From Xenopus tropicalis (Eukaryota > Chordata > Amphibia > Anura > Pipidae), in NCBI RefSeq assembly GCF_000004195.4, contig NC_030677.2, positions 172,782,019-172,846,018 of the forward strand: a DNA stretch of 64,000 nucleotides. Reading direction: 5' to 3'. The position numbers and the translations under genes were made by a program. Shown here piece by piece: positions 24,465-37,425 of the stretch. A model generated the notes under the pieces. It had not been told where the DNA came from, ran no database searches, and saw nothing but the letters and a program-made list of their open reading frames with translations. The number at the start of each line of letters is the position of its first letter. Within the stretch, counting starts at the first letter, position 1.

Positions 24465-24778
24465 TCGTGCACATCTCCGATTTATGAGAGTGCTGTCAAA
24501 ACGATATAAATATGGATCCAAGGGCACCCAGCGGCACTCAGAAATCAGATTCATGAACTTGAACACAACTTCTAACAGTGTGATTGGATGTGTTTCCTAT
24601 TCACAATAACTACCTTTGGTGTCATAGCACGGCTGGAAACAGGAACCATTTCCCAAATTGCTTTCAGCTTAAATACAAGACCATAGTTGTTATATCTGAG
24701 TGCCCATGGGTGACCTTGGATTATATATGACAGAAGTCATTCTAACTGCACTTATGCAAATTGGAGATATGCATACTG
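24465..24778. mobile_element. Foldback MITE-like element
   Basis: Left arm gcacatctccgatttatg, ccaagggcacccagcggca (about 24468-24540) pairs with right arm gacagaagtcattctaac, gcaaattggagatatgca (about 24695-24775) after inversion; shared words include gatccaagg/ccttggatt and ggcactcag/ctgagtgcc. Termini and target duplication are not clear. No coding capacity. Confidence 0.65.
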
Positions 24779-25028
24779 CTTTAGTTTTAGGCCAGTGCAA
24801 AATGAATTGATAAACACCCCTGATTTGTTTATTTAGCCTATCTGAATCTAGTAATACTAAGAAGGTCATAAACCTGGGACCCTAGTATTGTAAGCCAGCA
24901 GTACTGACTACTGATCCACCACTTCAACCTCACTAGTCTAGATAAATGGACCAAGGGGAAGGGATTGTTATTGTTCTATGGTTATCATGTGACAGCATGG
25001 AATTTTTTTATTATATTGTATATATATA

Positions 25029-25226
25029 TTAGGAATGCACCAAATGCAAGATTTGGTACAGGATTAGGCCAAGATTCTGCTTTTTTTCAGTAGAATTCAG
25101 CAAGACTCAGCCGAACCCATGGCCTGGCCAAACTGAATCCCTAAATCACATGACTTTTTGTCACATAAAGATGCAAAACAGCCAAATCTTTCACTAAGGA
25201 TATATATATATATATATATATGTAAA

Positions 25227-25265
<39 letters not shown>

Positions 25266-25325
25266 TTCCAGGCTGCATATAATTTCTGTGTATAGAGAGG
25301 TCATGTGCCTGCCTTTCTGCCTCCA
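25029..25325. mobile_element. hAT-like fragment with (TA)n microsatellite
   Basis: It begins ttaggaatgcaccaaatg and holds inverted gattc/gaatc words (cagtagaattcagcaag, ccaaactgaatcccta). Two TA tracts at 25199-25222 and 25235-25263 separated by an A run have expanded inside it. The right boundary is uncertain. Confidence 0.5.
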
Positions 25326-26003
25326 AGGTTGGGCACTTGACTGGAAGTGAAACTATTATAAATTATTTACTATTGCATCATGTAGTATTAGGTGATAATT
25401 TTTAATATACACATGGCTTGTCCTGCTTGTGGCCCTCTAACTGCTGTTAAGCTACAGTCCCCAGCATCAAACAATATGGCAATTCCCATCAGTGAAATGT
25501 GGAAGATAAACTGTTAATGTATATAAAACATGTTATATTTTAAAATTTGGGGAAAGTAAAGTAATTGTTTATATCATGTCCCTACATCATCTTCAGTCAT
25601 CTCTGCCTTGCTGGACATGTAGTTTGATAGATAAAAACATACAGAGCTGTCACTAGTTGTTTAGGTGATGGGGACAACATGGTAGAATGTCTAACTGACA
25701 TAATGAAGCTCATTATTTCAAAGCCGCAGCCTATTTTTAGAAAAGAGCTCCTGCTATCTAGTTTTTGGGGTGGTTGCTCCTCTCTGCACCCCTTAAATAT
25801 ATTGCTTGATTCCCAGCATTGGATATCTAATGTACAAAATAAGAAGCTGCCTGAAGTAGTGGCCTCCACTGCAGTCAGAGTTCTGCTGAAGTCATTAAAA
25901 CATTGGATGAAACTGCAACAGCTAGTACTTTTTATTTTTCTGCGTTAAACTAGTTGCTGCTGTTTCACAAATTTTAAAGTCTCAAACCTCCCACACCCAA
26001 CAG
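25326..26003. other. Intron, nothing supported
   Basis: Near 25430-25500 a fragment with gctacagtccccagcatc resembles a common frog repeat. No exon was found. Confidence 0.4.
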
Positions 26004-26007
26004 TTAA

Positions 26008-26355
26008 AGGGAATATAAACTGAAATATGTTGGCAGCTATAAGATTTATAGAAATGTGTGTGAATGTAATTGGAAGCAAATGATTTAAGTTATTTTTAAT
26101 GCAATATAAACTGTGTCTGTTTCTGCACTCCTGGTTTTGACTCTTGAAATAATGTAGCATAAATCAGCTTTCCTTCCTAACTTGTGTTAAGCTGTATTTA
26201 TAGTGAGAGCACTGCAGACAGTAGCAAGGGGCAGACTCTAATTTCAGTAGCAACTTCTTTTACAAATAATATTTTTTTTTATAATGAACATGTTTTAGAA
26301 AGTTGCTCAGGGTTACATTTTCTTTCCATTAGGCCAAATATTATTTTTGGGTTTG
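26008..26355. mobile_element. T2/Kolobok-like MITE, right end eroded
   Basis: The left end AGGGAATATAAACTGAAAT follows TTAA (26004-26007). The right side keeps ttagaaagttgctcaggg and ttaggccaaatattattt, as in the copy at 21041, but the last bases and TTAA are lost. Confidence 0.65.
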
Positions 26356-26770
26356 CAACTGCTGTAGAAAGCATAACTCCCTATGCAGGGGGTGCTGTGT
26401 TTGTGTGCACTGTTTGAATCAGATCCACTTGATATATACCAGATGTTGAATTTTAGCAGTGACAACGATGTCAGTGATTTATATACACTTCCCCCAACCA
26501 TGGTTACATATTTTTGTATTCCTTGAGTAGTTCATAACTCACCCATACCTATTAAGAACTGGAAGGTTAGGTGTGCAGTAAGTGTAAGTGTTAGGAGTGT
26601 ATGTACAGATTACCAAGGCTTAAAGGGATGCCTTTCTGTGAATTAATTAAACTATTATTACAATGTCTCTATTCATACATTGCTTCAAGTCCTATTTTTT
26701 CAGCCTAAGTGTATTAATTGTTGGAGCAGGGTCACCCCAACTCAAAATGGCCTATGTTGGTTCTGCTTAA

Positions 26771-27027
26771 AGGAGACCTGTCACCCTAAGAAATAATTCC
26801 AAATTTATTGTGTTTATCAAGCAAAATCAACATCACACCAACAAGCTGATGCGGTCCCCTATACAACAGAAAATGAAACCTGCCTGATTGACATCTGGCC
26901 TAAAATGTCCCAGATCTCGGTCGAGTAGTTCCATCGGGGGTGCCTATACAGGGGCAGATAAGCTGCAAATTGATCTAAATGGATCTACTCGAATCGGCAA
27001 CTGAAATCTGCCTGTGTATGGCCACCT
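26771..27027. mobile_element. Joined fragments of a T2-like and a gccatacac-type MITE
   Basis: AGGAGACCTGTCACCCTAAG after TTAA (26767-26770) is the left end of the family seen complete at 58233. From about 26890 the sequence changes to the right part of a gccatacac-type element, ending ctgtgtatggccacc followed by TTAA. Neither is complete. Confidence 0.55.
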
Positions 27028-27462
27028 TAATTCTTATTTACCCTTGACTTAATCAGCCACAGGCATTTTCAGGCAGCAGTGTAGAGACTGTAATTGAGCC
27101 TAAAGATCATACTTTGCTTTGCAAGACTATTGTGTGACATGAGTGCCAGGAAATAATCCCCCCCCCCCATTTTTGTATGTAAAATGGTTATAACCTTTAC
27201 AGAAGTAATATAAGTAAAATATGTTGGTGATTTATAATTACATTTTAATAATAATAATAATAAATTCCTATTTATTCAGCAAAATTGACTCATAAGTAAT
27301 GCTTTAGTCCAGTTGATATGTTTTGTGTTATTGGGTGCTGTCAGCTTCCACAGCCGAAATCATTGTGTATTGTCAAGAGCAATTGTGTAGAGTCAAGCAC
27401 ATCCATTCCCTTCATATAAAATTCCTTATTTTTTCATTATTTAAGTTTTTTAATTATTTCAG

Positions 27463-27735
27463 TTTTTGTTCAGCAACTCTTCGGTTTGGCATTTCATCAA
27501 TTATCTGGTTGCTAAGGTTTAAATTAACTTAACAACCAGGGAGTCTTTTATATGACTGATATATTTACCAGAGAGGACCTGAACTGTAAAATAAGTAATA
27601 AAAACTAACAATAAAATTGTAACCTCACAGGGCAATAGTGTTTGGCTGCTGGGGTCAGTGACTCTCATTTGAAAGTTGGGAAGAGTCAGAAGAAGGCAAA
27701 TAATTAAAAAAAAGTTGTTCTATAACATGCTAAAT
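27463..27735 (-). mobile_element. T2-like MITE fragment, inverted copy
   Basis: Words such as tctggttgctaaggttta, gctggggtcagtgactct and gaagaaggcaaataatta are the reverse complement of the family at 28636-29148. Ends are missing. Confidence 0.7.
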
Positions 27736-27740
27736 AAATT

Positions 27741-28631
27741 GGAAGCTCTTCCCTGTCCTATGATATAAAAGCTATTTTTCTCTGGCCCCCTTTCCTTGCT
27801 TTGTTGGCACAGTCCCCTGCTTCACAGGCAAACAAGAGAAACATTAAGTTCCTTACACCTCATGCAGTTTATTTGCTGAGACTGTTCCATTGATTGCTAG
27901 GGACTGCACAATACAAAATTAAATGTTGAGTATTTATCAAGAAAGCCATTTTCTAATGATTTTCTTGTGCTTTTAATTCTCTGTGTGGTGGTATCTTGGA
28001 AATTATTATTTTTCTGAATGTAATGAAAGATCCATCGCAAATTGCTCCTCTCTGACATGTCACCGCAGTCGAGCCGCTCCTACCTGCCTAGCATCATATC
28101 CTTCCCCGATCTGTTGATCTACAAGATGACTGCAATTGAAATATCCATCATTTCAGCGGATGTCAGTAAAATGGCTTGCAACACTACATTTCACATCTTC
28201 ATCTAGAAAATGTCATTTTACCTTAGCATGAGAGACAGCAATAAAGCTTCAGATCTGAAATGGACCCAGGCAAGTCTCATTTTGCTAGATGCTATTTAGA
28301 TTCCTCTCTAGTCCAGCAGTGTTTAGGCTGCATTCAAAGGCTGGGTAATTTATTTTTATTTGAAATGAAAAGCAAATAAACAGCCATACCAGCCAGTAAC
28401 TAACTTGAAACAGACTAAAACCCTTTTAAGTGAAGCTACATCTAAAAGACAAATTGCTGCTATATAAAGTTTTGAGGGGGTGAAATAAAGTTCTGAATCT
28501 TTTAAATTGCAGTTGCTGAAAGAATACATTGCAACTAAATCAGCAGATTCACTTTATGCATTGTCCTCTTCCTGCTCGGCTGAGCAGCCACCTGATTGTA
28601 CTGTACAGTGATGCTGATGTACTGTGGCATC
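27741..28631. other. Intron, nothing seen
   Basis: No gene or clear repeat recognised. Confidence 0.4.
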
Positions 28632-28635
28632 TTAA

Positions 28636-29148
28636 AGTGTTGGTTTACCTTTATTTTAACTTTGAGTGTGTTTTAGAAAGTCTCATTCTAAGCAACCTTT
28701 TAATTGGGCTTTATATTTTCTTTGAATGTCTTTATTTTTTTCTTTGATGTTCTTTATTTTTTCTTAGACTTTTCTTTCTGTCTTTGAATGATTTGCCTTC
28801 TCCCTCTGTTAAGCTTTCAAAAGGGGGTCACTGACCCCAACATCTAAATAACAATGCCATGTGAAGTTTACATTTTATTGTTATTGCTATTTTTTTATTA
28901 CTCAGTTTTTTATTCATGCCCTCTTTTCATATTCAAACCTCTCGTTCAATTCAATCCATGGTTGCTAGGGTAATTTTGGACCCTAGCAATCAGGTAGCTG
29001 CTGGAATTTCAAACTGGAAAGCTGCTAAATATAAACTAAATAACTCAAAAACTACAAATGATAAAAAATCAAAACCAATTGCAAATTGTCCTAGGATATC
29101 ACTATCTTTTTGTCATGCTGAAAGATAATTTAAAGGCAAACAACTTCT
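28636..29148 (+). mobile_element. TTAA-flanked MITE (T2-like)
   Basis: It starts AGTGTTGGTTTACCTTTA after TTAA (28632-28635) and ends AAAGGCAAACAACTTCT before TTAA (29149-29152). The interior with aaagggggtcactgacccc and atggttgctagggtaatt matches copies at 27463 (inverted) and 36000. The 70-codon frame in it is not a gene. Confidence 0.8.
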
Positions 29149-29152
29149 TTAA

Positions 29153-30572
29153 TTTCACACAACATACCTTCTGAAACCAGAGGCATATCAGTTAAAAGGC
29201 TAAACATGATACATGTATTTAGCAAAGTTGAATTACAATGTAACTGTAAATTTTACCTTTGTGGCATAGTAGCAAAGTGTCCTTGATGTGCAGGTTTCAT
29301 TTAAACTGAAAAATACATAGAACAACTTGAATTATGAGCGGATAATGTATTAGGAATGTTAATGGATGCATATACATGCTATTAATGAGGACAGCCATGA
29401 GAAAGAGGCCTTCATTTGGCACCTTACAGGTAGAACAGGCTTTTTCTGATGATATATTAAAAGCCATGTACCCATTCACCATTCATTTTAAGAATTATAA
29501 ATCTGTGACTGTGTATTGCCTCTATTACCGCCGTTGCCTTCATTAACACAAACTGGCGCATGCAATAACCTTAGCCACCAAGTGAGCAGGAAGGATTTTA
29601 GTTTTGGGACCATGCAGCCTGCATTAACTGACTAGTGTGAAAAATAGAGGTTGAGCAAGTGGCTTATGCAGGAGGAGAAACTAGTTTTTGTAACTGAATA
29701 ATGGCGTAGAAGGAGCCATATCATGGCTGCTGAATTTTTTATATTAGAATGCTGTATCCACCAACTTCATTCATTTATATGATAACGCACCACATTTCAG
29801 TTCTGTGTTTTTTTTATTAGTGGGAGTGTAAAAATGTACAGTATATAATGTTGTTTTGTTGATATTTGGAAGGCATGGTTGTTGCCTCTGTTAAGCGTGC
29901 CGGACCTTAATGGAAAAAGGTTGAGAACCCCTGTCTTGTGTTCTAATATATTTTGCCATAGCTTTTTCTTCACATACAACTTCTGAGAATTATGTTAGGT
30001 TATCATTATTGCCGTGGCCTATTAATTAAATGGCGCTGAAATATCAAATTTCTTTCTGAAGCTTAGCTTGGACAGCTCTTTATTATACACTGACATTTCT
30101 GCCTACAGCTCTTTTTCTAAATGTTTTTGTGGCAGTCAGCACTATTATTTTTGAAAATGCACCAAGGTAAAGAAAGCACTTAACATGCCTGGTGAGATTT
30201 TGATTGTACTAAAGAGCAGAGATGCCATTGGATATGTCTCAGAGCTGTGAACCAGGAAATTTAATATGCAGGCCTGGCTTGAGTCACCTTGAGCGTGTGT
30301 CATTGGAGCATTTACACCATCCCAGTGTGAAATGCTTGCCGGCATAGTCTTCTGTTCAGAGTTTCTGGAGCACTGTGATAGAATAACAAACATTTTGCTC
30401 CTTTTGAAGGTGTTAATAAGGAAACGGTGAATGGATTTGCTTAAGAAAGACAATGGATCTGTAAATCTGTATACTTTACTGGAGAGTACAATTTAATTTC
30501 AGTTATAAGTTTATGAACTCTCTAGTCACTCATGTCGTATTTTATATATATATGTTATATATAAAGAGTGAA
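29153..30572. other. Intron, nothing seen
   Basis: No exon or complete transposon recognised. The minus-strand 102-codon frame at 30145-30453 has no recognisable similarity. Confidence 0.4.
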
Positions 30573-30717
30573 GTGAAGAAGGTACTGTAACACCAAAAAA
30601 AAAATGAAAGCATTTTAAAGTAATTAAAATATAATGTACTGTTGCCCTGCACTGGTAAAACTGGTGTGTTTGCTTTAAAAGACTACTATAGTTTATATAA
30701 ATAAGCTGCTGTGTATT
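30573..30717 (+). mobile_element. T2/Kolobok-like MITE fragment
   Basis: ggtactgtaacaccaaaa, tttaaagtaattaaaata and taatgtactgttgccctg match the left third of the element at 4861, then stop at ataaataagctgctgtg, where that element's palindromic centre begins. Confidence 0.75.
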
Positions 30718-31769
30718 CATGCAGTACCTTTATAAACCAGCACCTTGCAATCCCAGCTGCTTTATCATTAAGCTTTGTGCCGAATCTTTCCTCTTCCACA
30801 ATTCCTTGTTCCCATATTGAAGCTCCTGTATGTAAGCCTTGCATTGCTCCCAGTATATTGGATTCCTTGCTTTGTACTTTGAACTTTGCCTTTGCCTGTC
30901 TGACCTGTAACCTGTTAACTGGATTTGCCTTTCCCTTTGCCTAACGTACTATGAACAGGTATTATTCTTTGCCTTTGAAATTCATGGGAGGCCCATGTTA
31001 TCTAGCTTATTGGCTGCTGCCAGCTCTTGGAAAGGCGGGCATGATTATGCTGCTGTGCCTCTGAGCTAGGCTAACACATTTTATAGAGGTGTACGCCAGT
31101 GATTTATTCAGAATTAGCAACTCAGGGATACCTTCCAAATTGCCCCCCAGGTTGTTGGCTTTACATGACTTTAAGACTGCTGAAAAATGTTAGCAACTAA
31201 TTTATCAAATTGTAACAAGTAAGACTGTAAACATATGTGTGTATGCTAACATTTCCTTAGTGTATTGTAGGTTTTTGCAGCATTCCCATGCAATTTGTAC
31301 ATTACAGCTGATCTGCACAGTAAAGGTTTAGCAGCACAGCAAGACTTTCTCCTGCTGAGCCAGTACATCTAGTAAATATGTGAGATCTGGCCTCCAGTAT
31401 AAGCTGGGGAATCTAAGGGAATGTATTTGTCATAGCTGCACATGGCTACTTTAAGATAAGTAAGAATCACTGATTCTCATCATCTCTGCCACATCCCTAA
31501 ATAGGCATAGTTTATCCAGATAAGTGACGGAGGAAACTCATTTCTTGCCTCCCAGGTTGCAGAAAGGCCTGCAGAAATGACATATTACAGTTATTTTTAG
31601 CAGTTTTTGTTGTCTGTAAATTATTGTATGGGGATTATCATTTACACTTATTAAGTAAATGAATTGGGTCAGTATGCAGCTTTCTTGTTCTACCATTTGA
31701 GTTTTTATGTTGGTGCTGGGATCTTGTTGTTTAGCAACCAGGCCATCATTTTGCCAAGAGAAGGCCTGA
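30718..31769. other. Intron, nothing seen
   Basis: No gene recognised. Confidence 0.4.
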
Positions 31770-31773
31770 TTAA

Positions 31774-32211
31774 AGGAGAAGGAAAAGCTAATAAAGAGTT
31801 AATCTCAAGCTGCAGGCATACCTTCAGTTGTCTCAGTATTGCCCAGGTGATCAGAAGCCAGACAGGAAGAAAAAATGCTGAGCTGTGTAAAGAAAGTTTC
31901 CATAATGCCTCACTCCTGCACAGACACCCAGACCAAGTGAACATGCTCAGTTAGTTAGGCTATGAGTCAGCTTCCTGCTGATTGGCTCAGATCCACATTC
32001 CTAAGGGGGGGGAGTGAGTTCTTAGCATTCTTGAGGGAGGGGGGAGCAGGAGAGGGGAGAGAGCTAAAAGCTCTGTGTCTCTGGCAGAGGGAAATGGACA
32101 CAACTAATATTTTTACAGAGAAGTCAGTGCAGTGTTTCTGTGAGTGCTTATGGCTGTATTTACATAGACCTTTCTGATAAAGCTTACTTAGTTTTTACCT
32201 TTCCTTCTCCT
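31774..32211 (+). mobile_element. TTAA-flanked MITE (aggagaaggaaaagc type)
   Basis: Ends AGGAGAAGGAAAAGCTAAT and the inverted TTTTTACCTTTCCTTCTCCT lie between TTAA at 31770-31773 and 32212-32215. The interior has cagcttcctgctgattgg and a G-rich block near 31998-32060. It ends about 460 bp upstream of the first MCC exon here. An inverted diverged copy is at 53083. Confidence 0.83.
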
Positions 32212-32675
32212 TTAAAAAGAATCTGTATTGTTTCCATAATGAGTTAAGATGTAGCTCTACATGATGCCATAGTTTATGGTGCATTGGTAGATAAAGAAGC
32301 AACGCTTTGCATGTTCTCTGATTAATAAACCTACAAAGTATTTGATGTTTCTATAGTCTGGCAGACTGAGAAGAGAACAGGAAAGAGACACTTCTTTCAG
32401 TTTAATTCACAAATAAATTTAAAAAAAATACACTTTTAATGAATACTGGAAAGATCTTTAGAATGACTTTTTTTGTTGTTAAAAAATGCAATATTTGATT
32501 AGACTTCCCATTTATTTTTTGGGTTGAGATGTGTTCAGTCAGTAGCTATAACTTTATGTGACATTAATTGACATTAATTGTACAGTGTTTTGGCTGCTTT
32601 TAAACTGCTCTGTTTTGGTACTATTTCATAAGAATGAAGTGGCTGCACTTACAGTGACCGTTCTCTTTCTTTCAG

Positions 32676-32789
32676 CTCCATTTAGCAGCCCTGGCTTCTT
32701 TAAGGGGAGATATAGTAGAGTTAAACAAGCGCCTTCAGCAAACAGAGCGGGAGAGAGACATGCTGGAGAAGAAGCTTGCCAAGTCACAG
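32676..32789 (+). CDS. mcc: MCC coding exon a (38 codons, coiled coil)
   Basis: This exon encodes 38 residues starting LHLAALASLRGDIVELNK and ending EKKLAKSQ. I recognise it as the segment just after the N-terminus of the 829-residue human MCC isoform. It is a leucine/lysine/glutamate-rich coiled coil. MCC is a cytoplasmic coiled-coil scaffold described as a negative regulator of Wnt/beta-catenin signalling and a partner of polarity proteins such as Scribble. The acceptor is a good pyrimidine tract ending in cag; the donor is gtaaga. The exon is 114 bp and starts and ends in phase 0, so it joins directly to the next exon. The preceding coding exon is not in this window: at least 32.6 kb of intron lies upstream, and I could not find by eye the short first exon of the 829-residue form. 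Confidence 0.95.
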
Positions 32790-33499
32790 GTAAGAAATGG
32801 AATAATAATTCTGCTAGAGACAGATCAGCCCAATGATTCACAGGATGGAATTATCCCACAAGCAGTGTATTTATTATGCCTGATATAAATTAGGAAGTAT
32901 TACTAGAAGGGATGGGTTACTTCTGTGACATCAGGCCTTTGATTTCCAGCAAAACCTGCTTTGGTTCTTTCCCACGGAGTTCACACCCAACAGTGCTTGC
33001 AGGAATATTTAAAATAATGATAAGCTGACATATAGCTCACGTGTATAAAACCAATAATAAAGGCTCATTGTAGTACAAAGTAGTTGTAATCAGTCTTGTA
33101 AATTAGTTATTAGCATTATGGTTTTTTCTCTTGTACAATTTACTTTTTACTGAATGTCTACAAGCAGGTAGAATTTTAAGGCAGAATTTTGGTGGTTAGC
33201 GTTGACGGCACAAAGGGAACTTTGTTGCCTTTGGGAAATTGTCTCTCCTGGGGCGACAAAATGCTGGAAAACGTTGCTGTCCTGAGCAATGGGAATCATT
33301 GCCTGTAAACACGAGTCACCCCAGTGAAATTGGGAATAGGAAGGCATTATGGAATACTCTCTTGTCTCTCTTGTGAGAGGAGATTTCTACAGACTACAGA
33401 GCAACAAATCTGAGAAGGGAAATATTCCCAGGCTTTAGAATACCCAGATACCAGTGCTGTTAAAGAGTAGTTAAAATCTGACCCTGGTAAGTATAAGGG
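32790..33499. other. MCC intron a-b, first part, nothing seen
   Basis: No additional exon or repeat recognised. Confidence 0.4.
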
Positions 33500-33787
33500 A
33501 GGTGGGGAGGTGGGGTGCAATAAATCTTCGCTACCGCAGGTGACCAATCTCCCCGAAATGCCATCACATCGGCAAGAATATAAATTGCCGTTGAGATGGC
33601 ATATGCGTCATTTTGGTTTTCTGAAGTTGCCTCACAAGGGAACTTTGGGCAACTTTGGAAAACCGGAGCAACTCGCATGCCATCCCACCAGCGATTTTAC
33701 ATTCTTACATTTCTTGCAGGTGCATTTCTTCACCCTAAGTGTGAAAACACGTGGAGCTACTTAGTAGCAGCTGCTTGTCACGGCTAC
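33500..33787. repeat. Diverged MITE-like sequence
   Basis: Words such as accaatctccccgaaatgcc, gggcaactttggaaaacc and acgtggagctacttagtagc correspond to a frog MITE family that specifies ctccccgaaatgccatc. Similar relics occur at 1-60 and 37600-37770. Boundaries were not resolved. Confidence 0.5.
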
Positions 33788-33790
33788 TAA

Positions 33791-34074
33791 GGGTAAGAGC
33801 CCACGGAGTGAGTTATTTGCCTGCAATAGATCTATGCTGTCGCGGGTGAGTAACTGTTCCAAAAAGGCTTCCACCGGCAAAAATAGAAGTCGCAGACGCC
33901 CTTCGCATCACTTCAGTAATCTGAAGTCTCTCAAAGTTTCCTCCTGCAGGCAACTTCGTGCGACTTCAGAAACCGAAGTGATGTGAAGGGCTGGAAGCCT
34001 TTTTGGAGCGGTTACTTGCCTGCGATAGCAGAGATCTATTGTGGGCAAGTAACTTACTCTGTGGTTTCTTACCC
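33791..34074. mobile_element. Harbinger-like foldback MITE
   Basis: Termini GGGTAAGAGCCCACGGAGTG and the inverted ACTCTGTGGTTTCTTACCC are flanked by TAA (33788-33790, 34075-34077). Arms pair over nearly the full 284 bp, including aaaaaggcttcca / tggaagccttttt. No coding capacity. Confidence 0.85.
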
Positions 34075-34077
34075 TAA

Positions 34078-35574
34078 ACACCAGAAAATTCCCTGCCATA
34101 GACAATAGTGAGATTTGCCTCTGCTAAAACACACATAGAGACAATTAGCAGTAAATGATCAGCATTGTCTATTTTTGTACCCTAAGAGCAGCAGCAGTAG
34201 TTTTGTATCAGCGCTATATCTGCGCCCATACAATCATATCATAGGAAAAATCTACTACAGTTCTGCTAATTTTGTAAACAGCCTAACACAACTTAAGACA
34301 TGGGGGCAATCGGGCAGTTTTTTTTAGTTTTTTCGTTTAATGTAATCGTGCCAGGTCTGTGACTGACCTGGGAAGCAGAACTACTTAGGAGTGTCTCATG
34401 CAGGTCTTATAACTCACTGTTTCTCCACCCTTTAATTTCCACTTTCTATTGTCCCTTAATTAAATCCGCCCTTGTTCAACTCTGTAGCGATTGCTGATCT
34501 GGCTACATGTTCTTATAGTTTGTTAAAAATGTAACAATATATTTTTGGCAATGCATTGTCATGTTATACCTATGATTATATCTTGGCCCAGAAAACAAAT
34601 GCAATGTCAAGAAAAGTTCAGTTGTCTCATTAAAGAAACTGCAGACTCAGGCCGCCTGAATCTGCATTATAGTTATATTTAAGCCAGATTTGCCTGGTAC
34701 TTCAGTTTCTTGTAAAATCAAGAGCTTCTCATTAATGTTTATGGATGGCTCTTCCATTAACATATCTGATTGCTGTTTATCTAGTCTAATCATCAGATTG
34801 TATATATAAATTCAGCAATAAATCTGCAGCTACGCTCTAATATTTCTTGATTACACAGGGTTTTTAGAGCAAAGCTATTAGCATGAGTCCAAAGTAGAAA
34901 TGATGGGATTTAGGGTTTTACTGTACTTTCTTATTTTTTTTGCTTACTTTCATGTTAGGAGCCTCCAGACATTTCTTCCATAAATTATTATGGGGACACA
35001 GGCTACAGCCAGTTGTTTATTTACTGCAGTACTGCTTCATTTGTAGCCATCCGATCCCTTAGCTGGATATCTTGCTTTATAGAGGAAAATCCAATCTGCA
35101 TTTAATACCCAGGTGGTGTACTTTCAGGAAACTGCATTCAATAACAAATTGTCAGGCAGAGCTATTGTGGCCTCTGGACTTCTTATAACAAACTTAATGC
35201 AAACGTTGACGTGTTTAAAACAAATGAGGGGAAAGCTTCTGCTTTTTATGGGGGCTCCTACACCTACAAAAATGTATATGTGGAGTACTTGAAATCTTCA
35301 GTGGGTTAAATACCCAGGAATGCTAACCAAGCATAAAAACAAGAACTGTGCCCCATGGGGCATTTCTAAAGGACCACTAAGGCTCCCATTAAAAATACAC
35401 TTATTATAGTGTAGAATTCCCTCTAGCACCTAAGAGGTGAACTTGCGCCCCTAGTAATAACCAGTCTCTGGATATGTTTGCTTCACAGATTAGTCATTCT
35501 TAGTATAGCTCAATATATATCACTATGACAGATTTACTCAGTCTGGACTCAGTTCTGGGTGGAATTAAAATTTT
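34078..35574. other. MCC intron a-b, nothing seen
   Basis: No exon or clear repeat recognised in this stretch. Confidence 0.4.
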
Positions 35575-35768
35575 GATTGCCCGTATTTGAAGGTGCCTCA
35601 GTATTGGCAAACTTTAATGCTGAATCGTCAGAAAGGGGTAAGAATTCCTTTGTTTTTTGGCCTGCATATCTGATGATTCAGCTCTAAATGTTAGTGGAGT
35701 GGATAAACTATCTTTCCTGCGACTTGTGGACGTGGGAAAGATTGTAATAGTAACGTGTATGGCCAGCT
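35575..35768. mobile_element. gccatacac-type MITE, partial
   Basis: The right end aacgtgtatggccagct is followed by TAA. The body is diverged and the left end is not clear. Confidence 0.5.
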
Positions 35769-35999
35769 TAAGCCATGGAAGATAGTGGCACCTTATAAGA
35801 AATAATTTTTTATGTACTTAGTAATCATTTAACAGTGGTATTTGGGTGCTGAGGGAAATATTAAGAAGAAATCCTGCTTACACATAAATATTTTCAGTAG
35901 CAGTTAAGCTGCTTTTCAGAATTAAGAACCCATTTTTAAGGACAAGGATTTCTCCTTGAGAAAGATTGGAGGTTGTAACTTTCAATGCAGTTAAAATGT

Positions 36000-36297
36000 G
36001 TTGTTCATTTAGTATGTTATAGAATGGCCAATTCTAAGTAATTTTTTAATTGGTCATTATTTTTTTTTTTTAGAGTTTTGAAGTATTTGCCTTCCTCTTT
36101 AGAATCTTTTCATCTTTCTAATGGGGTCACTGACCCCAGCAGCCAAAATACTATAGCTCTGGGAGGCTACAGTTTCATTGCTATTATTACTCTTTATAGC
36201 GTATCTTTCTATTCAGGTCCTCCCCTATTAATATTTCAATATCGGATTCAAACCACTAAGCAACCAGATAACTGCTGAAACTCCAAACTCATTGTCC
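36000..36297 (+). mobile_element. T2-like MITE fragment
   Basis: gaatggccaattctaagt, ctaatggggtcactgacc and tttctattcaggtcctcc match the family at 28636. Ends are lost; a T run at 36059-36072 lies inside. Confidence 0.7.
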
Positions 36298-37261
36298 CTG
36301 AGTCTGAGCTTTCAGAAGGAACCAGTGCTACACATTAGAACTGCTTTCAGGTAACCTATTGTTTCTCCTACTCCCATGTAACTGAAGGAGTCCCAAGCCA
36401 GACTTGGATTTCTTACTATTGAGTGAGTGCTATTCTGATATCTAATGGGAGCTGCTATCTTGCTACCTTCCCATTGTTCTACTGATCAGCTGCTGGGAGG
36501 GGGGTGATATGACTCCAACTTGCAGCTCAGCAGTAAAGTGTGACTGAAGTTTATCAGAGCACAAGTCACATGGCTGTGGCACCCATATGGTTAGCCCCAT
36601 GTGCAATTTTAAACTTAAAATATTAAATATTAAAAAAATCTGTGTTTTTGAAAAATGGATCTCAATGCAGGATTCTGCTGGAGAAGCTTTATTAAGCATT
36701 TTTTTTCCCTTTTATTTTGATTTTGTAGTTGAGAACTAGCTGAGGTAACTAGCATTGTCTGGGAAATATGATGAAACACCTTTAAGTCATAAAAATGTTT
36801 TTAACAACTGCATTGAGAAAACATGTTTTTCCTTTAAATCAGATTGATAATATTTTAGGTTTGGAGTCAGGGACTGGTCTTAAGCTGTAAATTGAAATTG
36901 CCAAGGCAAGATGTACTGAAAATTGAAACATTTGAAAACCATATTTGTAGGAATTATGGATATCTGTGATATGAATACATACATACTACATTGGCACCAC
37001 CTGTCAAGAGATTTTTGCTTCAGTAACATGAGGCTAGGTTGTACTAGCCTCATGTATAATTCTATTGATACCAAAGCTGTGCTCTATAATTCTGTACACA
37101 CTATAGCTGTAGTGCATGTCTTGTCACTGCCGAGTTGCTTTTCAATATGGAATGCCACAGTGTCACTGGTCAGATGCTTTTGGGGTAAACAGATGGCAGG
37201 TTGAGCTCACCACATAGTTTATCATTTGCTACAGTGCAGTGCTAAATAGTTCTCTGGTTTT
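36298..37261. other. MCC intron a-b, nothing seen
   Basis: No gene or clear repeat recognised. Confidence 0.4.
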
Positions 37262-37425
37262 ATTACTGTTAATGTTGTTATTATTGTTATTTTTTTTTTA
37301 TAAACACCAACAAATTCAGCAGTGCTGTAAAATAAAAGGGTGTAAGCAATTAACATGCAGATGACATACAAAAAATAACCAATAACTGATACAAGATGTA
37401 CAGAGGGCCCTGCCCAAAAGAGGTA
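37262..37425 (+). repeat. Interspersed repeat fragment
   Basis: attattgttattttttttt, aacaccaacaaattcagcag and agagggccctgcccaaaag form the same module as 14584-14705 followed by its usual ggccctgcc part. Diverged. Confidence 0.5.
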